From Thioalbus denitrificans (GTDB lineage Bacteria > Pseudomonadota > Gammaproteobacteria > DSM-26407), in the NCBI RefSeq assembly GCF_003337735.1, contig NZ_QPJY01000001.1, positions 596,077 to 660,076 on the forward strand: 64,000 nucleotides of DNA, written 5' to 3'. Both the position numbers and the translations under genes were made by a program. Within the stretch, counting starts at the first letter, position 1, and every line of letters begins with the position of its first letter. Shown here in pieces: positions 10,731 through 20,436 of this stretch. Below the pieces are notes generated by a model, which had not been told where the DNA came from, did no database searches, and saw only the letters and a list, made by a program, of their open reading frames with translations.

Positions 10731-11337
10731 GGGCGGGCCGGTGCGCCGCACCCGGCCGGTCTCCGGCGGCGGCACCCTGCGCATCATCGGCGGCCGTCAC
10801 CGGGGGCGGCGGCTCCATTTCGCCCCGCTGCCGGGTCTGCGTCCCACGCCCGACCGGGTGCGCGAGACCCTGTTCAACTGGCTGGCGCCGGTGATCGAGG
10901 GTGCCCGCTGCCTGGATCTCTTCGCCGGCAGCGGCGTGCTGGGGCTGGAGGCCCTGTCCCGCGGGGCCGCGACGGTGGTGTTCGTGGATGCCGCGCCGCG
11001 GGCGGTGGCCGCCATCGCCGGGCATCTCGAGACGCTGGGCGCGACGGAGGGCCGGGCGCTGCGGGCCGACGCGCTGGCCTTCCTGCGCGGCCCGGCCGAA
11101 GCCTTCGACGTGGTGTTCCTGGACCCGCCCTTCGGCCAGGGACTGCTGGCGCCGTGCCTGCGGCTGCTGGCCGGGGCGGGGTGGCTGGCGCCGGGCGCCC
11201 GGGTCTACGTGGAGGCGGAACGGGATCTGGGCGAGGTGGCCCTGCCGCCCGGCTGGCACTGGCACCGGGAGAAGGTGGCGGGCCAGGTGGCCTACCGCCT
11301 CGCACTCGCGACCGATGGGCATGCCGCGGATGGTTGA
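10714..11337 (+). CDS. rsmD: 16S rRNA (guanine-966-N2)-methyltransferase RsmD
   Basis: 207 residues. The opening TLRIIGGRHRGRRLHF and PTPDRVRETLFNWL motifs are RsmD signatures. SAM binding motif I is LDLFAGSGVLGLEALSRGA and the catalytic tetrad is DPPF (FLDPPF). It methylates G966 of 16S rRNA during 30S assembly. The first usable start is GTG 10714 inside the end of the M16 gene, with GGAG just upstream; GTG 10720 is also possible. The rsmD/M16/ftsY neighbourhood is common in gammaproteobacteria. Confidence 0.94.
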   Translation: MAVKDRGGPVRRTRPVSGGGTLRIIGGRHRGRRLHFAPLPGLRPTPDRVRETLFNWLAPVIEGARCLDLFAGSGVLGLEALSRGAATVVFVDAAPRAVAAIAGHLETLGATEGRALRADALAFLRGPAEAFDVVFLDPPFGQGLLAPCLRLLAGAGWLAPGARVYVEAERDLGEVALPPGWHWHREKVAGQVAYRLALATDGHAADG

Positions 11338-11468
11338 GCCACAGCGGACACAGGGATTACCGGGGGGTTGAGCCCACTGGCCACACCCCGCCGTACCCGG
11401 GTACCAACGCCGGCGGCCCGACAACCCAACCCTCTTTCACCCCGGTGCTCTCTGTATCCTCTGTGGCT
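11337..11468. repeat. Intergenic imperfect inverted-repeat element between convergent genes
   Basis: The left arm AGCCACAGCGGACACAGGG starts at 11337, in the last codon of rsmD, and the right arm CTCTGTATCCTCTGTGGCT ends at 11468. They are reverse complements at about 15 of 19 positions. The style (short words built on 'CACAG..GACACAG') is like dispersed intergenic repeats seen in many proteobacteria and recalls the larger elements around nosL in this window. A perfect GTACCCGGGTAC palindrome lies in the middle. It fills the space between two convergent genes and could act as a bidirectional terminator. Confidence 0.5.
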
Positions 11469-11475
11469 ATGAAAC

Positions 11476-13014
11476 CTACAGCCCCAGGCCGGTGAAGTAG
11501 AGGCTCTGCACCAGGCGGTCCACCGGCACGTAGTCGTCGGTGAGCAGGGGCAGCGCCGCCAGCGGGGTGCCGGTGGCCAGCAGCGGTGCGGTGACCCGCA
11601 GCCAGCTGCGCGGCAGGCCCCGCCGGGCGCGGAGGGTGTCCGGCCAGTCGTCACGCTCCCCCGCCACCACCACGTAGGTCATCCGGGTGGGGGCCTCCGG
11701 CACCCGGTCGAGCCACACGTCGACCCGGGGAAAGACTGCGCCCAGGGTCTTCACCAGGCTCTTCACCAGCAGCGGGTCGGGAAAGCGATCGACGATATTG
11801 AGGGTGTAGAGACCGCCGGGGGCGAGATGGCCGCGCACCTGCCGGGCGAACTCCCGGGTCACCAGGTGGTAGGGAATGGAGATGTCGTGGAAGACGTCGG
11901 TGACGATGACATCGAAGCGCCGCTCCTCCGGCAGCCGCGCCAGCACCACCCGGGCGTCGGCGTGGTGCACCTCCAGCGCCGACGGATCCACGAACAGCGC
12001 CCCTTCCGCCACCTCGGTGACCACCGGGTCCAGCTCCGCCACCGTCACCTCCGGCGCCCGGTAGAGGGCGCCCACGGCGCGGGGCTGGGTGTAGGCGCCG
12101 CCACCGGCGAAGAAGAAGCGCAGCCCGGCCGGCGGATCGCCGCGGTAGTGCTCCAGCACCAGTTCGTCCATGAGCTGGACGTAGGGCGCCAGCAGCAGGC
12201 CGGGCTGCTGGCGGTGGTTGGTGCCGTGCACGAGGTGGTCGAGAATGAGCGAGCGGGCCTCCCCGAAGGGGGCCTCCGCCGAGCTGTCCACCACCCGCAG
12301 GCAGAAGTAGGGGCTCTCCCGGTCGCAGGGATCGGCGAAGCCGTCGCGGGAGAGGGTGGCGGCGCCCAGGAGGAGGGCGCCCAGCAGGGCCGCCGCGGCG
12401 GCGGGCAGGCGGGCGCCGCGCAGCAGCGGCAGGGCCAGCAGGAACAGCCCGGCGGCGGTGGCGAGGATGATGTTGCGGGTGCCCAGGTACTGCACCAGCC
12501 AGTAGCCGGTGACGAAGGTGCCGAGGATGCTGCCGAGCGCCGCCAGGGCGTGCATCAGCCCGACGATGTGGCCGGTGCGGGTGTCCAGGCGCAGGGCGAG
12601 GGTGGTGAGCAGCGGCGTGACCACGCCCAGCAGCATGGCGGGCAGGAAGAACAGGCTCAGCACCAGCAGGAAGCTGGCGGAGAGCAGGCTCAGGCCGCTC
12701 GCCTGCAGCACCGGGGCCACCAGGGTCAACAGCCAGAGAATGGCGAGGCAGGCCAGCGCCCCGACGATGAGGGTGGCGCCCGCGGCGCGCGGGCCGGCCC
12801 CGCGATCGGCCCATACCCCGCCGGCCCAGTTGCCGAGCGAGAGGCCGGCCAGGATCACCCCGATGATGGAGGTCCAGGTGTAGAGGGAGACGCCCACGTA
12901 GGGCGCGATGAGCCGCCCGGCGGCGATCTCGAGCATCAGCAGGAAGGCCGAGCTGAGGAAAATGGTGGCGGCGTAGCCGGCCACGCGGGCCCGGTCGGAC
13001 ACGGGGACCTCCAT
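11476..13014 (-). CDS. Fused membrane transporter-like/spermidine synthase-like protein
   Basis: 512 residues. The N-terminal half (about 1-210) is polytopic with at least six hydrophobic segments. The C-terminal half (about 235-510) has the polyamine-synthase/SAM Rossmann fold: FFFAGGGAYTQPRAV, then TVAELDPVVTEVA, HHADARVVL and the acidic loop DVFHDISIPYHL. Proteins with this membrane-plus-spermidine-synthase architecture are widespread and their reaction is not settled; true aminopropyl transfer is uncertain. It is convergent with rsmD and divergent from the YheT-like hydrolase. Start at ATG 13014. Confidence 0.82.
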   Translation of the reverse strand: MEVPVSDRARVAGYAATIFLSSAFLLMLEIAAGRLIAPYVGVSLYTWTSIIGVILAGLSLGNWAGGVWADRGAGPRAAGATLIVGALACLAILWLLTLVAPVLQASGLSLLSASFLLVLSLFFLPAMLLGVVTPLLTTLALRLDTRTGHIVGLMHALAALGSILGTFVTGYWLVQYLGTRNIILATAAGLFLLALPLLRGARLPAAAAALLGALLLGAATLSRDGFADPCDRESPYFCLRVVDSSAEAPFGEARSLILDHLVHGTNHRQQPGLLLAPYVQLMDELVLEHYRGDPPAGLRFFFAGGGAYTQPRAVGALYRAPEVTVAELDPVVTEVAEGALFVDPSALEVHHADARVVLARLPEERRFDVIVTDVFHDISIPYHLVTREFARQVRGHLAPGGLYTLNIVDRFPDPLLVKSLVKTLGAVFPRVDVWLDRVPEAPTRMTYVVVAGERDDWPDTLRARRGLPRSWLRVTAPLLATGTPLAALPLLTDDYVPVDRLVQSLYFTGLGL

Positions 13015-13036
13015 CTGTTTGTCGTTATGATGTCGC

Positions 13037-13051
13037 GGCGCAGTACACTAG
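13037..13051. repeat. Solo terminal-repeat-like word shared with the 39.2-kb palindromic element
   Basis: The 15-mer GGCGCAGTACACTAG here is identical to 39407-39421, the right end of the 180-bp palindromic element near nifJ. It sits in the 107-bp divergent intergenic space between the spermidine-synthase-like gene and the hydrolase. It may be a remnant end of the same element or a shared binding site. Confidence 0.4.
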
Positions 13052-13121
13052 ACTACACGGCCGGCCGCTTTCCGGCACCCGTTCCCTGCGCCGTGCCTGG
13101 ACCCCGTCGAGCACCGAGACC

Positions 13122-14108
13122 GTGATCCGGACCAGTGACTTCCGGCCGCCCTGGTGGCTGGCGAACCCACACCTGCAGACCCTGTGGTCGACGCTGTTCC
13201 GGCGCCGCGCGCCGCGGCCGGCCTATGTCCGTGAGCGCCTGGAGCTGGCGGACGGCGACTTCCTGGATCTGGACTGGTGCGGGGAGGGCGGCGGCCCGCT
13301 GGTGCTGATACTCCACGGGCTGGAGGGATCCGCCGGCTCGCCCTATGCACGCGGCCTGACGGCGACGGTCGCGGCCCGGGGCTGGCGGGCGGTGGTGATG
13401 CACTTCCGCGGCTGCAGCGGTGTGCCCAACCGCCTGCCGCGCAGTTACCACTCCGGCGAGACCGGCGACCTGGAGACGGTGGTGGGGCTCCTGCGCGAAC
13501 GCCACCCCGGGACGCCCCTGGCGGTGGTGGGCTATTCGCTGGGCGGCAATGTCCTGCTGAAGTGGCTGGGGGAGCGGGGCGGGGCCGCCGGGATCAGCGC
13601 CGCCGCGGCCGTTTCGGTCCCGTTCCTGCTCGACCAGGCGGCCACGCGGATGAGCCGGGGGTGGTCGCGGATCTACCAGCACGTCCTGCTGCACAGCCTG
13701 CGCCGCTCCCTGGCCGTCAAGCTGGCGCGGCTGGAGGCCCGGGTGGTGGACCCGGCCCTGCTGCCGGAGCTCACCGACTTCTGGCGCTTCGACGACGCGG
13801 TGACCGCGCCGTTGCACGGTTTCCGCGACGTGCACGACTACTACCGCCGCGCCAGCTCGCGCCAGTACCTGGCCGGCATCCGGGTGCCGACCCTGCTGCT
13901 CCATGCCTTGGACGATCCCTTCATGACTCCCGCGGTGGTCCCCGCCGCCGCGGAGCTCTCTTCCTGCACCGAGCTGGAGCTGAGCGCCCACGGGGGCCAC
14001 GTGGGCTTCGTCACCGCCCGGGTCCCCTGGCGTCCCCGCTACTGGAGCGAGGAGCGCATCGCCGCCTTCCTGGTGTCCCGACTGGGGGAGCAACCTCCGC
14101 CGCCATGA
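13122..14108 (+). CDS. YheT-family alpha/beta hydrolase
   Basis: 328 residues. The N-terminus FRPPWWLANPHLQTLWSTLFRR is typical of the YheT/ABHD1-3 hydrolases. The alpha/beta fold shows LILHGLEGSAGSPYARGL, the nucleophile elbow VGYSLGGN (Ser at about 145), a DDP acidic residue (LHALDDPFM) and the catalytic His in 'HGGHVGF'. Likely a cytoplasmic esterase or lipase of unknown substrate. Start is GTG 13122. Downstream lies a 274-bp AT-rich gap (14109-14382) with no gene. Confidence 0.88.
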   Translation: MIRTSDFRPPWWLANPHLQTLWSTLFRRRAPRPAYVRERLELADGDFLDLDWCGEGGGPLVLILHGLEGSAGSPYARGLTATVAARGWRAVVMHFRGCSGVPNRLPRSYHSGETGDLETVVGLLRERHPGTPLAVVGYSLGGNVLLKWLGERGGAAGISAAAAVSVPFLLDQAATRMSRGWSRIYQHVLLHSLRRSLAVKLARLEARVVDPALLPELTDFWRFDDAVTAPLHGFRDVHDYYRRASSRQYLAGIRVPTLLLHALDDPFMTPAVVPAAAELSSCTELELSAHGGHVGFVTARVPWRPRYWSEERIAAFLVSRLGEQPPPP

Positions 14109-14382
14109 GAGGAAAAGTCTTCAGCCGTGTGGCGCGCGGAACAGGCCCGATTTTCCCCGGATTCCGGCGGCTGATCCGGTCCTGCGCGACGCTATTCTGC
14201 TGGCGGGGTAAATGATGCAACTGACTGCCAGGAAAGGGTGTTTTGAATATGCATGGGTATTATAAATAAGAATTTCAACAATAACTGCATGTTCGCCGAA
14301 AAAGCCTGTTTTTACTTTTTTCCTGTGGAATTGCCGTGGAGCCTGTGATATCCATGGAATTCAGGTGGATGGAGGATGACCG

Positions 14383-14682
14383 ATGACGAACAGGCTTCCC
14401 AAGTTTTTGATGATGCTTTCCTATTTCTCGGGCGCGGCGCTGCTGATCGGGATCGGGCGCTGGGTGGTCGTTTCCGGTTTCGAGGGTTTCCGCTGGTACC
14501 AGGAGCACATCGGCGCCTGGCTGCCCATACCCAGCGAGGAGCTCTACCACGGTACCGGCAATTTCCTCGTCGTGGTGGGGGTGATCCTCGTGCTGGCCGG
14601 GCTGGTGGAGCTGTTCCTGTGCCCGAGCTGTCCCTTCCCCTTCAGCCGCAAGTGGGAAAGCCCCACCATGCAGCGTCGCTGA
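14383..14682 (+). CDS. Small membrane protein of unknown function
   Basis: 99 residues with two hydrophobic segments (MLSYFSGAALLIGIGRWVVV and FLVVVGVILVLAGLVELFL), ending with a CPSCPF Cys pair and a basic tail. A strong GGAGG ribosome site sits 7 nt before ATG 14383. I do not recognise a family. It stands alone, preceded by a low-GC leader region and followed by a terminator hairpin, so it is probably a monocistronic gene. The unusually AT-rich upstream DNA (14215-14370) contrasts with the surroundings and may contain its promoter. Confidence 0.7.
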   Translation: MTNRLPKFLMMLSYFSGAALLIGIGRWVVVSGFEGFRWYQEHIGAWLPIPSEELYHGTGNFLVVVGVILVLAGLVELFLCPSCPFPFSRKWESPTMQRR

Positions 14683-14776
14683 ATCCCGCCTCTGGCCGGC
14701 CCGCCCCCCGCCGCCGGGCCGCGCCTGGTCCGCTGCCGGGGTGCCGGGCGGGCCCGCACATCTCCGGCTGAACCAA

Positions 14777-14800
14777 GGCCCCCGCCCGGGGGTCTATTTT
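14777..14800 (+). terminator. Intrinsic terminator
   Basis: Stem GGCCCCCG/CGGGGGTC with a 2-nt loop (14777-14794), followed by TATTTT. It lies about 95 bp downstream of the small membrane protein gene and before the cytochrome c' gene. Confidence 0.55.
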
Positions 14801-14905
14801 CGAGTGGCCACCGGGCCCGCCCGTCATTTGCCGTCCGCGCTCACCGCCGGGCGTCCGGAGGCCGATGACGCCGGCGAAGAACGCTGACAATCGAGGAGAA
14901 GACCG

Positions 14906-15364
14906 ATGCGCAAGAATCTGCTCAACCTGACGGTGGCGACGGGGCTGGTCGCGTTGGCCATGGCGCCCGTGGCGGGGGCGGAGGAGATGGATGCCGATGC
15001 CATGATCAAGTACCGGACCAACGTCATGAAGTCCCTCAGCGGCCACATGGGCGCCCTGGCCCGGACGGTGGAGGGCAAGGTGGGATTCCGGGACCTGGTG
15101 CTGCCCCATGCCCAGGCCATCGCCGCCATCAGCCACAAGACCGCGGAGATGTTTCCGGAGGGCAGCGACTTCGGCGATACCGACGCCAAGGCCGATATCT
15201 GGTCCCGGCGGGCGGAGTTCGACCAGGCCGCGGCGACGGCGGCGGAGCGCGCCGACGGGCTGGTGGCGGCCGCCGAGGGAGGTGACATGGCCGCCATCGG
15301 GACGGCCTTCAAGGAGATGGGGAAGGCCTGCAAGGGCTGCCACGACGAGTTCCGGGAGGAGTGA
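14906..15364 (+). CDS. Cytochrome c'/c-556-type periplasmic cytochrome
   Basis: 152 residues with a cleavable signal peptide (LLNLTVATGLVALAMAPVAGA, cut near residue 24). A four-helix-bundle-like sequence follows, and the heme motif CKGCH sits ten residues from the C-terminus, as in cytochromes c'. Family members bind NO and CO and are implicated in NO tolerance, which would suit a denitrifier; that role is inferred. ATG 14906 follows GGAGAAG. It ends in front of a terminator shared with the convergent iscR. Confidence 0.88.
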   Translation: MRKNLLNLTVATGLVALAMAPVAGAEEMDADAMIKYRTNVMKSLSGHMGALARTVEGKVGFRDLVLPHAQAIAAISHKTAEMFPEGSDFGDTDAKADIWSRRAEFDQAAATAAERADGLVAAAEGGDMAAIGTAFKEMGKACKGCHDEFREE

Positions 15365-15397
15365 TCCTGGCGCTCCCGGAGCAGCCGGCGCCACACC

Positions 15398-15425
15398 GAA
15401 GCGGCCGCAGGAATGCGGCCGCTTC
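15398..15425. terminator. Bidirectional hairpin terminator between cytochrome c' and iscR
   Basis: A perfect 12-bp stem GAAGCGGCCGCA / TGCGGCCGCTTC with a GGAA loop, followed on the + strand by GTTCTTC. It lies between two convergent genes. Confidence 0.65.
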
Positions 15426-15453
15426 GTTCTTCAGGACGGCAAGCCGGCGCCGC

Positions 15454-15924
15454 TCAGGCGGCGGAGCTCTTGGGCAGCGGCCGGTGGTGCAGGATGTCCT
15501 GGCGCTTCGCCAGCTCCTGGATGTCGGGCCGTGCCGTGAAGCGGTCCAGGGTGATGTTGTCCAGGAACTGGAAGATCTGGTCGCTGAGATCGGTCCACAG
15601 CTCGTGGGTCAGGCAGCGCTTGCCGCCGTGGCAGTTCTCCTTGCCCTGGCAGCGGGTGGCGTCCACCTGCTCGTCCACCGCGGTGATGATGTCGGCCACG
15701 GTGATCTCGGTGGCCGGACGGGCCAGACGGTAGCCGCCGCCGGGCCCGCGCACCCCTTTCACCAGGTTGGCCTGGCGCAGCTTGGCGAAGAGCTGTTCCA
15801 GGTAGGACAGCGAGATGTCCTGGCAGGTGGAGATGTCCGCCAGGGTCACCGGCCCCACTTGGTTGTGCAGAGCCAGGTCCATCATGGCGGTCACGGCATA
15901 TCGGCCTCGCGTGGACAGTCTCAT
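15454..15924 (-). CDS. iscR: Rrf2-family Fe-S regulator IscR
   Basis: 156 residues when started at ATG 15922-15924 ([19 protein letters not shown]). The winged helix ([32 protein letters not shown]) and the cluster ligands C-x5-C-x5-C ([13 protein letters not shown]) followed by L-T-H match IscR in spacing and context. This distinguishes it from NsrR. IscR senses Fe-S status and represses isc genes as a [2Fe-2S] protein. No iscSUA follows; the gene is solitary and convergent with cytochrome c'. An inverted repeat upstream suggests autoregulation. The open frame continues upstream to 16530 into the RND gene, but that part is antisense shadow. Confidence 0.93.
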   Translation of the reverse strand: MRLSTRGRYAVTAMMDLALHNQVGPVTLADISTCQDISLSYLEQLFAKLRQANLVKGVRGPGGGYRLARPATEITVADIITAVDEQVDATRCQGKENCHGGKRCLTHELWTDLSDQIFQFLDNITLDRFTARPDIQELAKRQDILHHRPLPKSSAA

Positions 15925-15994
15925 AGTCGGCACCTTTTGGTTATGGCTGTATCGGATAACAAAGCTGGGCAGTCGGATTAAATGATTGCAAATG

Positions 15995-16011
15995 TTGACC
16001 AAAATAGTCAA
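15995..16011. promoter_or_regulatory. Probable IscR-type operator upstream of iscR
   Basis: TTGACCAAAATAGTCAA is an inverted repeat (TTGAC / GTCAA arms) about 71-87 bp upstream of the iscR start. On the minus strand the arm TTGACT could serve as a -35 hexamer. The A/T core between GAC/GTC half-sites resembles Fe-S-dependent IscR sites. Autoregulation is inferred. Confidence 0.5.
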
Positions 16012-16052
16012 GAAAAGTTTCGCAATCCGCATCCGGCCACCCCCGCCACGGG

Positions 16053-19000
16053 TCAGCTCTCGGCGGGGGCGGGGCGGCCGAACAGGCGCCGCAGGTGGCC
16101 GGCGGCGCTTTCGTGGAGCGAGAGCAGCGCGGGGATGACCAGCAGCACCAGGACCGTGGCGAAGGCGAGGCCGAAGGAGATGGAGACGGCCATGGGGATC
16201 AGGAACTGGGCCTGCAGGGAGCTCTCGAACAGCAGCGGCGCCAGGCCGGCGATGGTGGTGAGCGAGGTGAGCAGCACGGCGCGCAGGCGCAGGCAGGCGG
16301 CCTCCACGAGGGCCTCCCGCACCCCCATGCCGCGGTCGCGCAGCTCCTTGAAGAAGGTGACCAGGATGATGGAGTCGTTGACCACGATCCCCGACAGGCC
16401 GAAGAAGCCGAACAGCGAGAGCACGGTGAGATCGATGCCCATCAGCCAGTGTCCCGCCAGGGCGCCCACCAGGCCGAAGGGGATGGCCATCATCACCACC
16501 AGCGGCCAGCCGTAGGAGGCGAACACCCACGCCAGCACCAGGTAGATGAGCGCCAGGGCGAAGATCAGCCCCCGCTTCATGTCGCCCAGGGTCTCGGCCT
16601 GGTCGGCGGCGCGGCCCTCGAAGGAGTAACTGATGCCGTAGCGGGTGGCCAGACCGGGCAGGAACTCCTCTTCCAGCCCGGCCAGCACGCGGTTGCTGTT
16701 GTTCACCTCGCGGTCCACGTCGGCGGTGATCTCCGCCGCCAGCCGGCCCTGGGCGTGGCGCAGCACCTCGAGCCCGCGGCGGCTCTCGAAGGTCACCGCC
16801 GAGGCCAGCGGCATCAGCTCGCCGGCGGGGGTCCGCACGTGCAGGCGCTGCAGGCTGGAGAGGCTGTCGCGCTCGGCGTCCGGCAGCACCACCCGCACCT
16901 CCACCTCCTCGCCGGCGTCCTGGAAGATCTGCACCAGCTCGCCGTCATAGGCGGCGCGCAGCTGGCGCCCCACCTGGGTGACGGTCAGCCCGGCCGCCTG
17001 CGCCTCGGGCGTGAGGCGGTAGACGAGCTGCTCGGCGCCGAAGGGCATGTCGTCCTCCACGGCGCTCACCCCTTCCACCGCCTGCAGCGCGGAGACCAGC
17101 TCCTGGGCCGCGGCCTTCAGGGTGAGGGGGTCGGCGCCGGTGAGGCGGATGTCCACATCCTTGCCGGGGGGGCCGCCGACCCGTTCGCTGATGGTGAAGG
17201 TCTCGAGGCCGCCCGGCCGGCGCACCAGGGCACGCCAGTGATCGATGAAGGCGCGGTTGCGCACCGTGCGGGCGTCCGGGGAGACCAGCTCCACCTGCAG
17301 CGAGCCGAAGTGATCGCCGCGCCGGGCCCCGCCGCCATCCGCGGAGGAGACACCGGCGCGGGCCACCGCCGCCACCAGCAGGTCGCCGCCCAGATCGGTC
17401 TCGGTCCGCTCGAGGGTGGTCTGCAGGTGCTCCAGGAAGCCGAGCACTTCCGTGCGCGGCGTGCCCGCGGCGAAGGCCACGTTGGCGTGCAGGACGGTGC
17501 CCTCGGGGGAGGGGAAGAAGGTGAAGCTGAGCCGGCCCCCGGCGAGGAGTCCCACGGCCAGGATCAGGCTGGCGGCGGCCAGGCTCAGGGTGGTCCAGCG
17601 GTGGCGCACGGCCCGCTCCGCGAGGGGGCGGAAGCGGCGATCGCGGAAGTGCTCGAAGGCGGCGTCCAGGCGCTGGCGCAGGCGTCCGGGGGGGCGGTGG
17701 TGGAGGTGGAGGAAGCTCCCGCGCAGGTGACCCGGGAGAATCAGGAAGCTCTCCACCAGCGAGGCGAGGATCACGCAGATGATCACCAGCGGAATCTCCG
17801 AGAGGATGTTCCCGATGATGCCGCCCACCAGCATCAGCGGCAGGAACGCGGCGATGGTGGTCAGCGAGGAGGAGAGCACCGGGGCGAGCATGCGCCGGGC
17901 GCCGCCCTCGGCCGCCTCCAGCGAGCTCTCCCCGGTCTGGTAGTGGGTCATGGCGTCCTCCCCCACCACGATGGCGTCGTCGACGATGATGCCGAGCGCC
18001 ATGATGAGGGCGAACAGGCTGATCATGTTGATGCTGCCCCCGGCCAGGTAGAGGATGGCGAGGGTGGCCATGAACGAGACCGGGATGCCCATGGTGACCC
18101 ACCCGGCGACCCGTCCGTTGAGGAACAGGAACAGGATGATCACCACCAGCAGCAGGCCGCCGGCGCCGTTCTTCAGCAGCAGCTGGGTGCGCTCGACGAT
18201 GAGCTGCCAGGTCTGATCGAAGGGGTGGAGCTCGATCCCGGGCGGCAGCCGCGGGCGGGTACGCTGAAGCCAGTCCTCGAACACGCGGGCCGAGTCGAGG
18301 GAGTCGGCCCGCTCGGTCCGCTGCAGCACCAGCTCCACCGCCGGGCGGCCGCGGTAGAACACCTCCACTTCGCCGTCCTGGGCGCGGCGCTCCAGCCCGG
18401 CCACGTCCGCGAGCCGCAGCAGCCGTCCCTGCGCGTCGGCCACCAGCGGCAGATCCTCGAAGTCCAGCGTGCTGCGCCGCTGCTCGAGGCTGCGCAGCTG
18501 TCGCCCGGCCTCCGCCCGTCCCACGGTTCCGGCGGGCAGGTCGCGGCTCACCGCGGCGATGCGATCACCGAGCTCCTCGAGGGTGGTGCCCAGCTCCTGC
18601 AGGCGGGCGATGGGCACCTGGATGGCGATGGCCTCGTCCGGCAGGCCGGTGATGTCGATCTTGGCGATGCCCGCATCGAGCAGCTCCCGTTCGAAGCGGC
18701 GCACCAGCGGGCGCAGTTCGCGCAGATCCGGTCCGCTGACCAGCAGGCGGCCGACCGGCTCGTAGCGGATCACCCGGCTGATCACGGGCTCCTCGGCGGT
18801 CTCGGGCAGGTTGCGCACCAGGTCCACGCGCTCCTTCACCTGGTCCTGGGCCCAGCCCATCTCCGTGCCCTCCTCGTACTCCAGGGTGATGGAGGCCAGG
18901 CCGTCGGCGGAGGTGGAGTTGATCTTGCGCAGTCCGTCGAGGTTGCGCAGCTCGCGCTCCAGCGGCTCGGTGATGACCCGCTCCACGTCCTCGGCGCTGG

Positions 19001-19178
19001 CGCCGCTCCACACCACGCGCACGCTGATGACATCGAAGGCGAAGTTGGGGAAGAACTGGGTGTTGAGCCGGGTCAGCCCCCAGGCACCGGCGAGCAGCAT
19101 CATCACCATGAGCAGGTTGGCGGCGACCCGGTGCTGGGCGAACAGGCCGACCAGGTCCTGCCGGTGGCGGAAGGTCAT
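16053..19178 (-). CDS. RND efflux transporter (AcrB/MMPL superfamily)
   Basis: 1041 residues with the RND layout: TM1 near residue 22-40, a periplasmic loop, TM2-6 around 340-490, a second loop, and TM8-12 at the C-terminus. Typical motifs include '[15 protein letters not shown]' (TM4) and '[22 protein letters not shown]' (TM10). The paired Asp residues of the proton relay lie in 'IIVDDAIVV'. It probably exports organic compounds across the envelope with the adaptor encoded 1 nt upstream; no outer-membrane channel gene is adjacent. The substrate cannot be read from the sequence. Transcription comes from the region upstream of 20436. Confidence 0.93.
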   Translation of the reverse strand: MTFRHRQDLVGLFAQHRVAANLLMVMMLLAGAWGLTRLNTQFFPNFAFDVISVRVVWSGASAEDVERVITEPLERELRNLDGLRKINSTSADGLASITLEYEEGTEMGWAQDQVKERVDLVRNLPETAEEPVISRVIRYEPVGRLLVSGPDLRELRPLVRRFERELLDAGIAKIDITGLPDEAIAIQVPIARLQELGTTLEELGDRIAAVSRDLPAGTVGRAEAGRQLRSLEQRRSTLDFEDLPLVADAQGRLLRLADVAGLERRAQDGEVEVFYRGRPAVELVLQRTERADSLDSARVFEDWLQRTRPRLPPGIELHPFDQTWQLIVERTQLLLKNGAGGLLLVVIILFLFLNGRVAGWVTMGIPVSFMATLAILYLAGGSINMISLFALIMALGIIVDDAIVVGEDAMTHYQTGESSLEAAEGGARRMLAPVLSSSLTTIAAFLPLMLVGGIIGNILSEIPLVIICVILASLVESFLILPGHLRGSFLHLHHRPPGRLRQRLDAAFEHFRDRRFRPLAERAVRHRWTTLSLAAASLILAVGLLAGGRLSFTFFPSPEGTVLHANVAFAAGTPRTEVLGFLEHLQTTLERTETDLGGDLLVAAVARAGVSSADGGGARRGDHFGSLQVELVSPDARTVRNRAFIDHWRALVRRPGGLETFTISERVGGPPGKDVDIRLTGADPLTLKAAAQELVSALQAVEGVSAVEDDMPFGAEQLVYRLTPEAQAAGLTVTQVGRQLRAAYDGELVQIFQDAGEEVEVRVVLPDAERDSLSSLQRLHVRTPAGELMPLASAVTFESRRGLEVLRHAQGRLAAEITADVDREVNNSNRVLAGLEEEFLPGLATRYGISYSFEGRAADQAETLGDMKRGLIFALALIYLVLAWVFASYGWPLVVMMAIPFGLVGALAGHWLMGIDLTVLSLFGFFGLSGIVVNDSIILVTFFKELRDRGMGVREALVEAACLRLRAVLLTSLTTIAGLAPLLFESSLQAQFLIPMAVSISFGLAFATVLVLLVIPALLSLHESAAGHLRRLFGRPAPAES

Positions 19179-19179
19179 C

Positions 19180-20436
19180 TCAGCGCGTCTCCGCGGCGGC
19201 CGGGCGCACCGCCAGCCCTTCGGCGGCGTTGGGCAGCTGGGTCGTCACCAGCCGGTCGCCCGCGGCCAGCCCGGCACCCCGGACCAGCAGGCGCGGCGGC
19301 CCGTCGTCTCCCGCGGTCTCGCCGAGGCGGGTGACGTCCACCGCAGCCATGCGGCCATCCACCAGCTTGTAGACGCGGTTGCCCCCGTAGAGGGCCGCCG
19401 GCGGCACCGCGACCACGTCGGCGAGCGGCGGCAGGGAGAGGGTCAGCTCCAGGGTGCGGCCGAGCTGGAGCCGCTCGGCCCCGGATTCCACCCGCAGCAG
19501 GGCGTCGATGCCGCCGCGCCCCGGGGTGGTCTCGGCCGCCAGGTGGGTGAGCCGGGCCGTGACCGGATGCCCGTCCAGTTCGCCGCGGGCCGTCAGGGCG
19601 GCGCCGGTCTCCAGGGCCCGGCGAATCCCGGCGATGCGGGGTGCCGGCAGCTGCGCCCGCAGCTCGAGGGTCGACTCGTCGAACAGGACCAGCAGGGGGT
19701 CTCCCACCCGTACCCGGTCGCCGGGGCTGACCTCCAGCCGGGCGATGCGGCCCTGGAAGGGGGCCGGGATCCGGGTCCGCCCGAGATCCAGCCGGGCCTG
19801 GTCGCGCTGTGCCTCGGCGCGGGCCAGGCGCGCCTGCAGCTGTTCCAGCTGCGGCCCGTGGGAGGCGACCGCCAGACGCCGGGTCTCCATGGCCAGGGCC
19901 TGCCGCTCCAGGGACTGGCGGGCCTCGTCCAGCCGGGCCTCGCTGCCCACCTTGCTGCTGGAGAGGGTCTGCTCGCGGCTGACGGCCCTGCGGGCCAGTT
20001 CCAGCAGGGCCTGTTCATGTTCCAGGGCGGTGCGGTCGGAGCGCTCGCGCAGCCGCTCGGTGGCGAGCTGGGCGCGCAGATCCTGCACGTCGGCATCCCG
20101 CTGGGCCAGCAGCAGCGCCTGGTCGCGATCGTCGAGCCGCACCAGCAGATCGCCCGCCGCCACGCGCGCGCCTTCCCGTGCCGGCACCTCCAGCACTTCG
20201 GCGGCAACGGCCGCGGCGAGCCGGGCCGTGCGCGGATTGTCCACCTGGCCGTAGAGCTGCAATACCGGAGACAGCGTCTGCGGGCGGATCGTCTCCACGT
20301 CCACCGTCCAGGTCCGCTCCCGCACCGGGACCGGGTGTCCGGCCGGGCGGGTGAGAATCAGGACCGCCAGGACCGCGAGGGCCAGGGCCAGGATGGCCAG
20401 GGGCAGGAGTAGTCGCAGTGCGGGTCTCGATGTCAT
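19180..20436 (-). CDS. RND efflux periplasmic adaptor (membrane fusion protein)
   Basis: 418 residues. An N-terminal anchor (LLPLAILALALAVLAVLIL) is followed by a split lipoyl/barrel-sandwich domain (VLEVPAREGARVAAGDLLVRLDDRD ... RIPAPFQGRIARLEVSPGDRVRVGDPLLVL). Between the halves is a long alpha-helical hairpin rich in Gln/Arg/Leu (about 115-215), and beta-barrel domains follow. This is the HlyD/AcrA-type adaptor of the RND pump whose gene starts directly downstream. The start codon sits about 40 bp from a perfect inverted repeat. Confidence 0.9.
   Translation of the reverse strand: MTSRPALRLLLPLAILALALAVLAVLILTRPAGHPVPVRERTWTVDVETIRPQTLSPVLQLYGQVDNPRTARLAAAVAAEVLEVPAREGARVAAGDLLVRLDDRDQALLLAQRDADVQDLRAQLATERLRERSDRTALEHEQALLELARRAVSREQTLSSSKVGSEARLDEARQSLERQALAMETRRLAVASHGPQLEQLQARLARAEAQRDQARLDLGRTRIPAPFQGRIARLEVSPGDRVRVGDPLLVLFDESTLELRAQLPAPRIAGIRRALETGAALTARGELDGHPVTARLTHLAAETTPGRGGIDALLRVESGAERLQLGRTLELTLSLPPLADVVAVPPAALYGGNRVYKLVDGRMAAVDVTRLGETAGDDGPPRLLVRGAGLAAGDRLVTTQLPNAAEGLAVRPAAAETR

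Noticed and set aside
15454..15924. NsrR as the identity of the Rrf2 regulator, attractive in a denitrifier
   Set aside because: The N-terminus, C-x5-C-x5-C spacing, following LTH and overall sequence match IscR.
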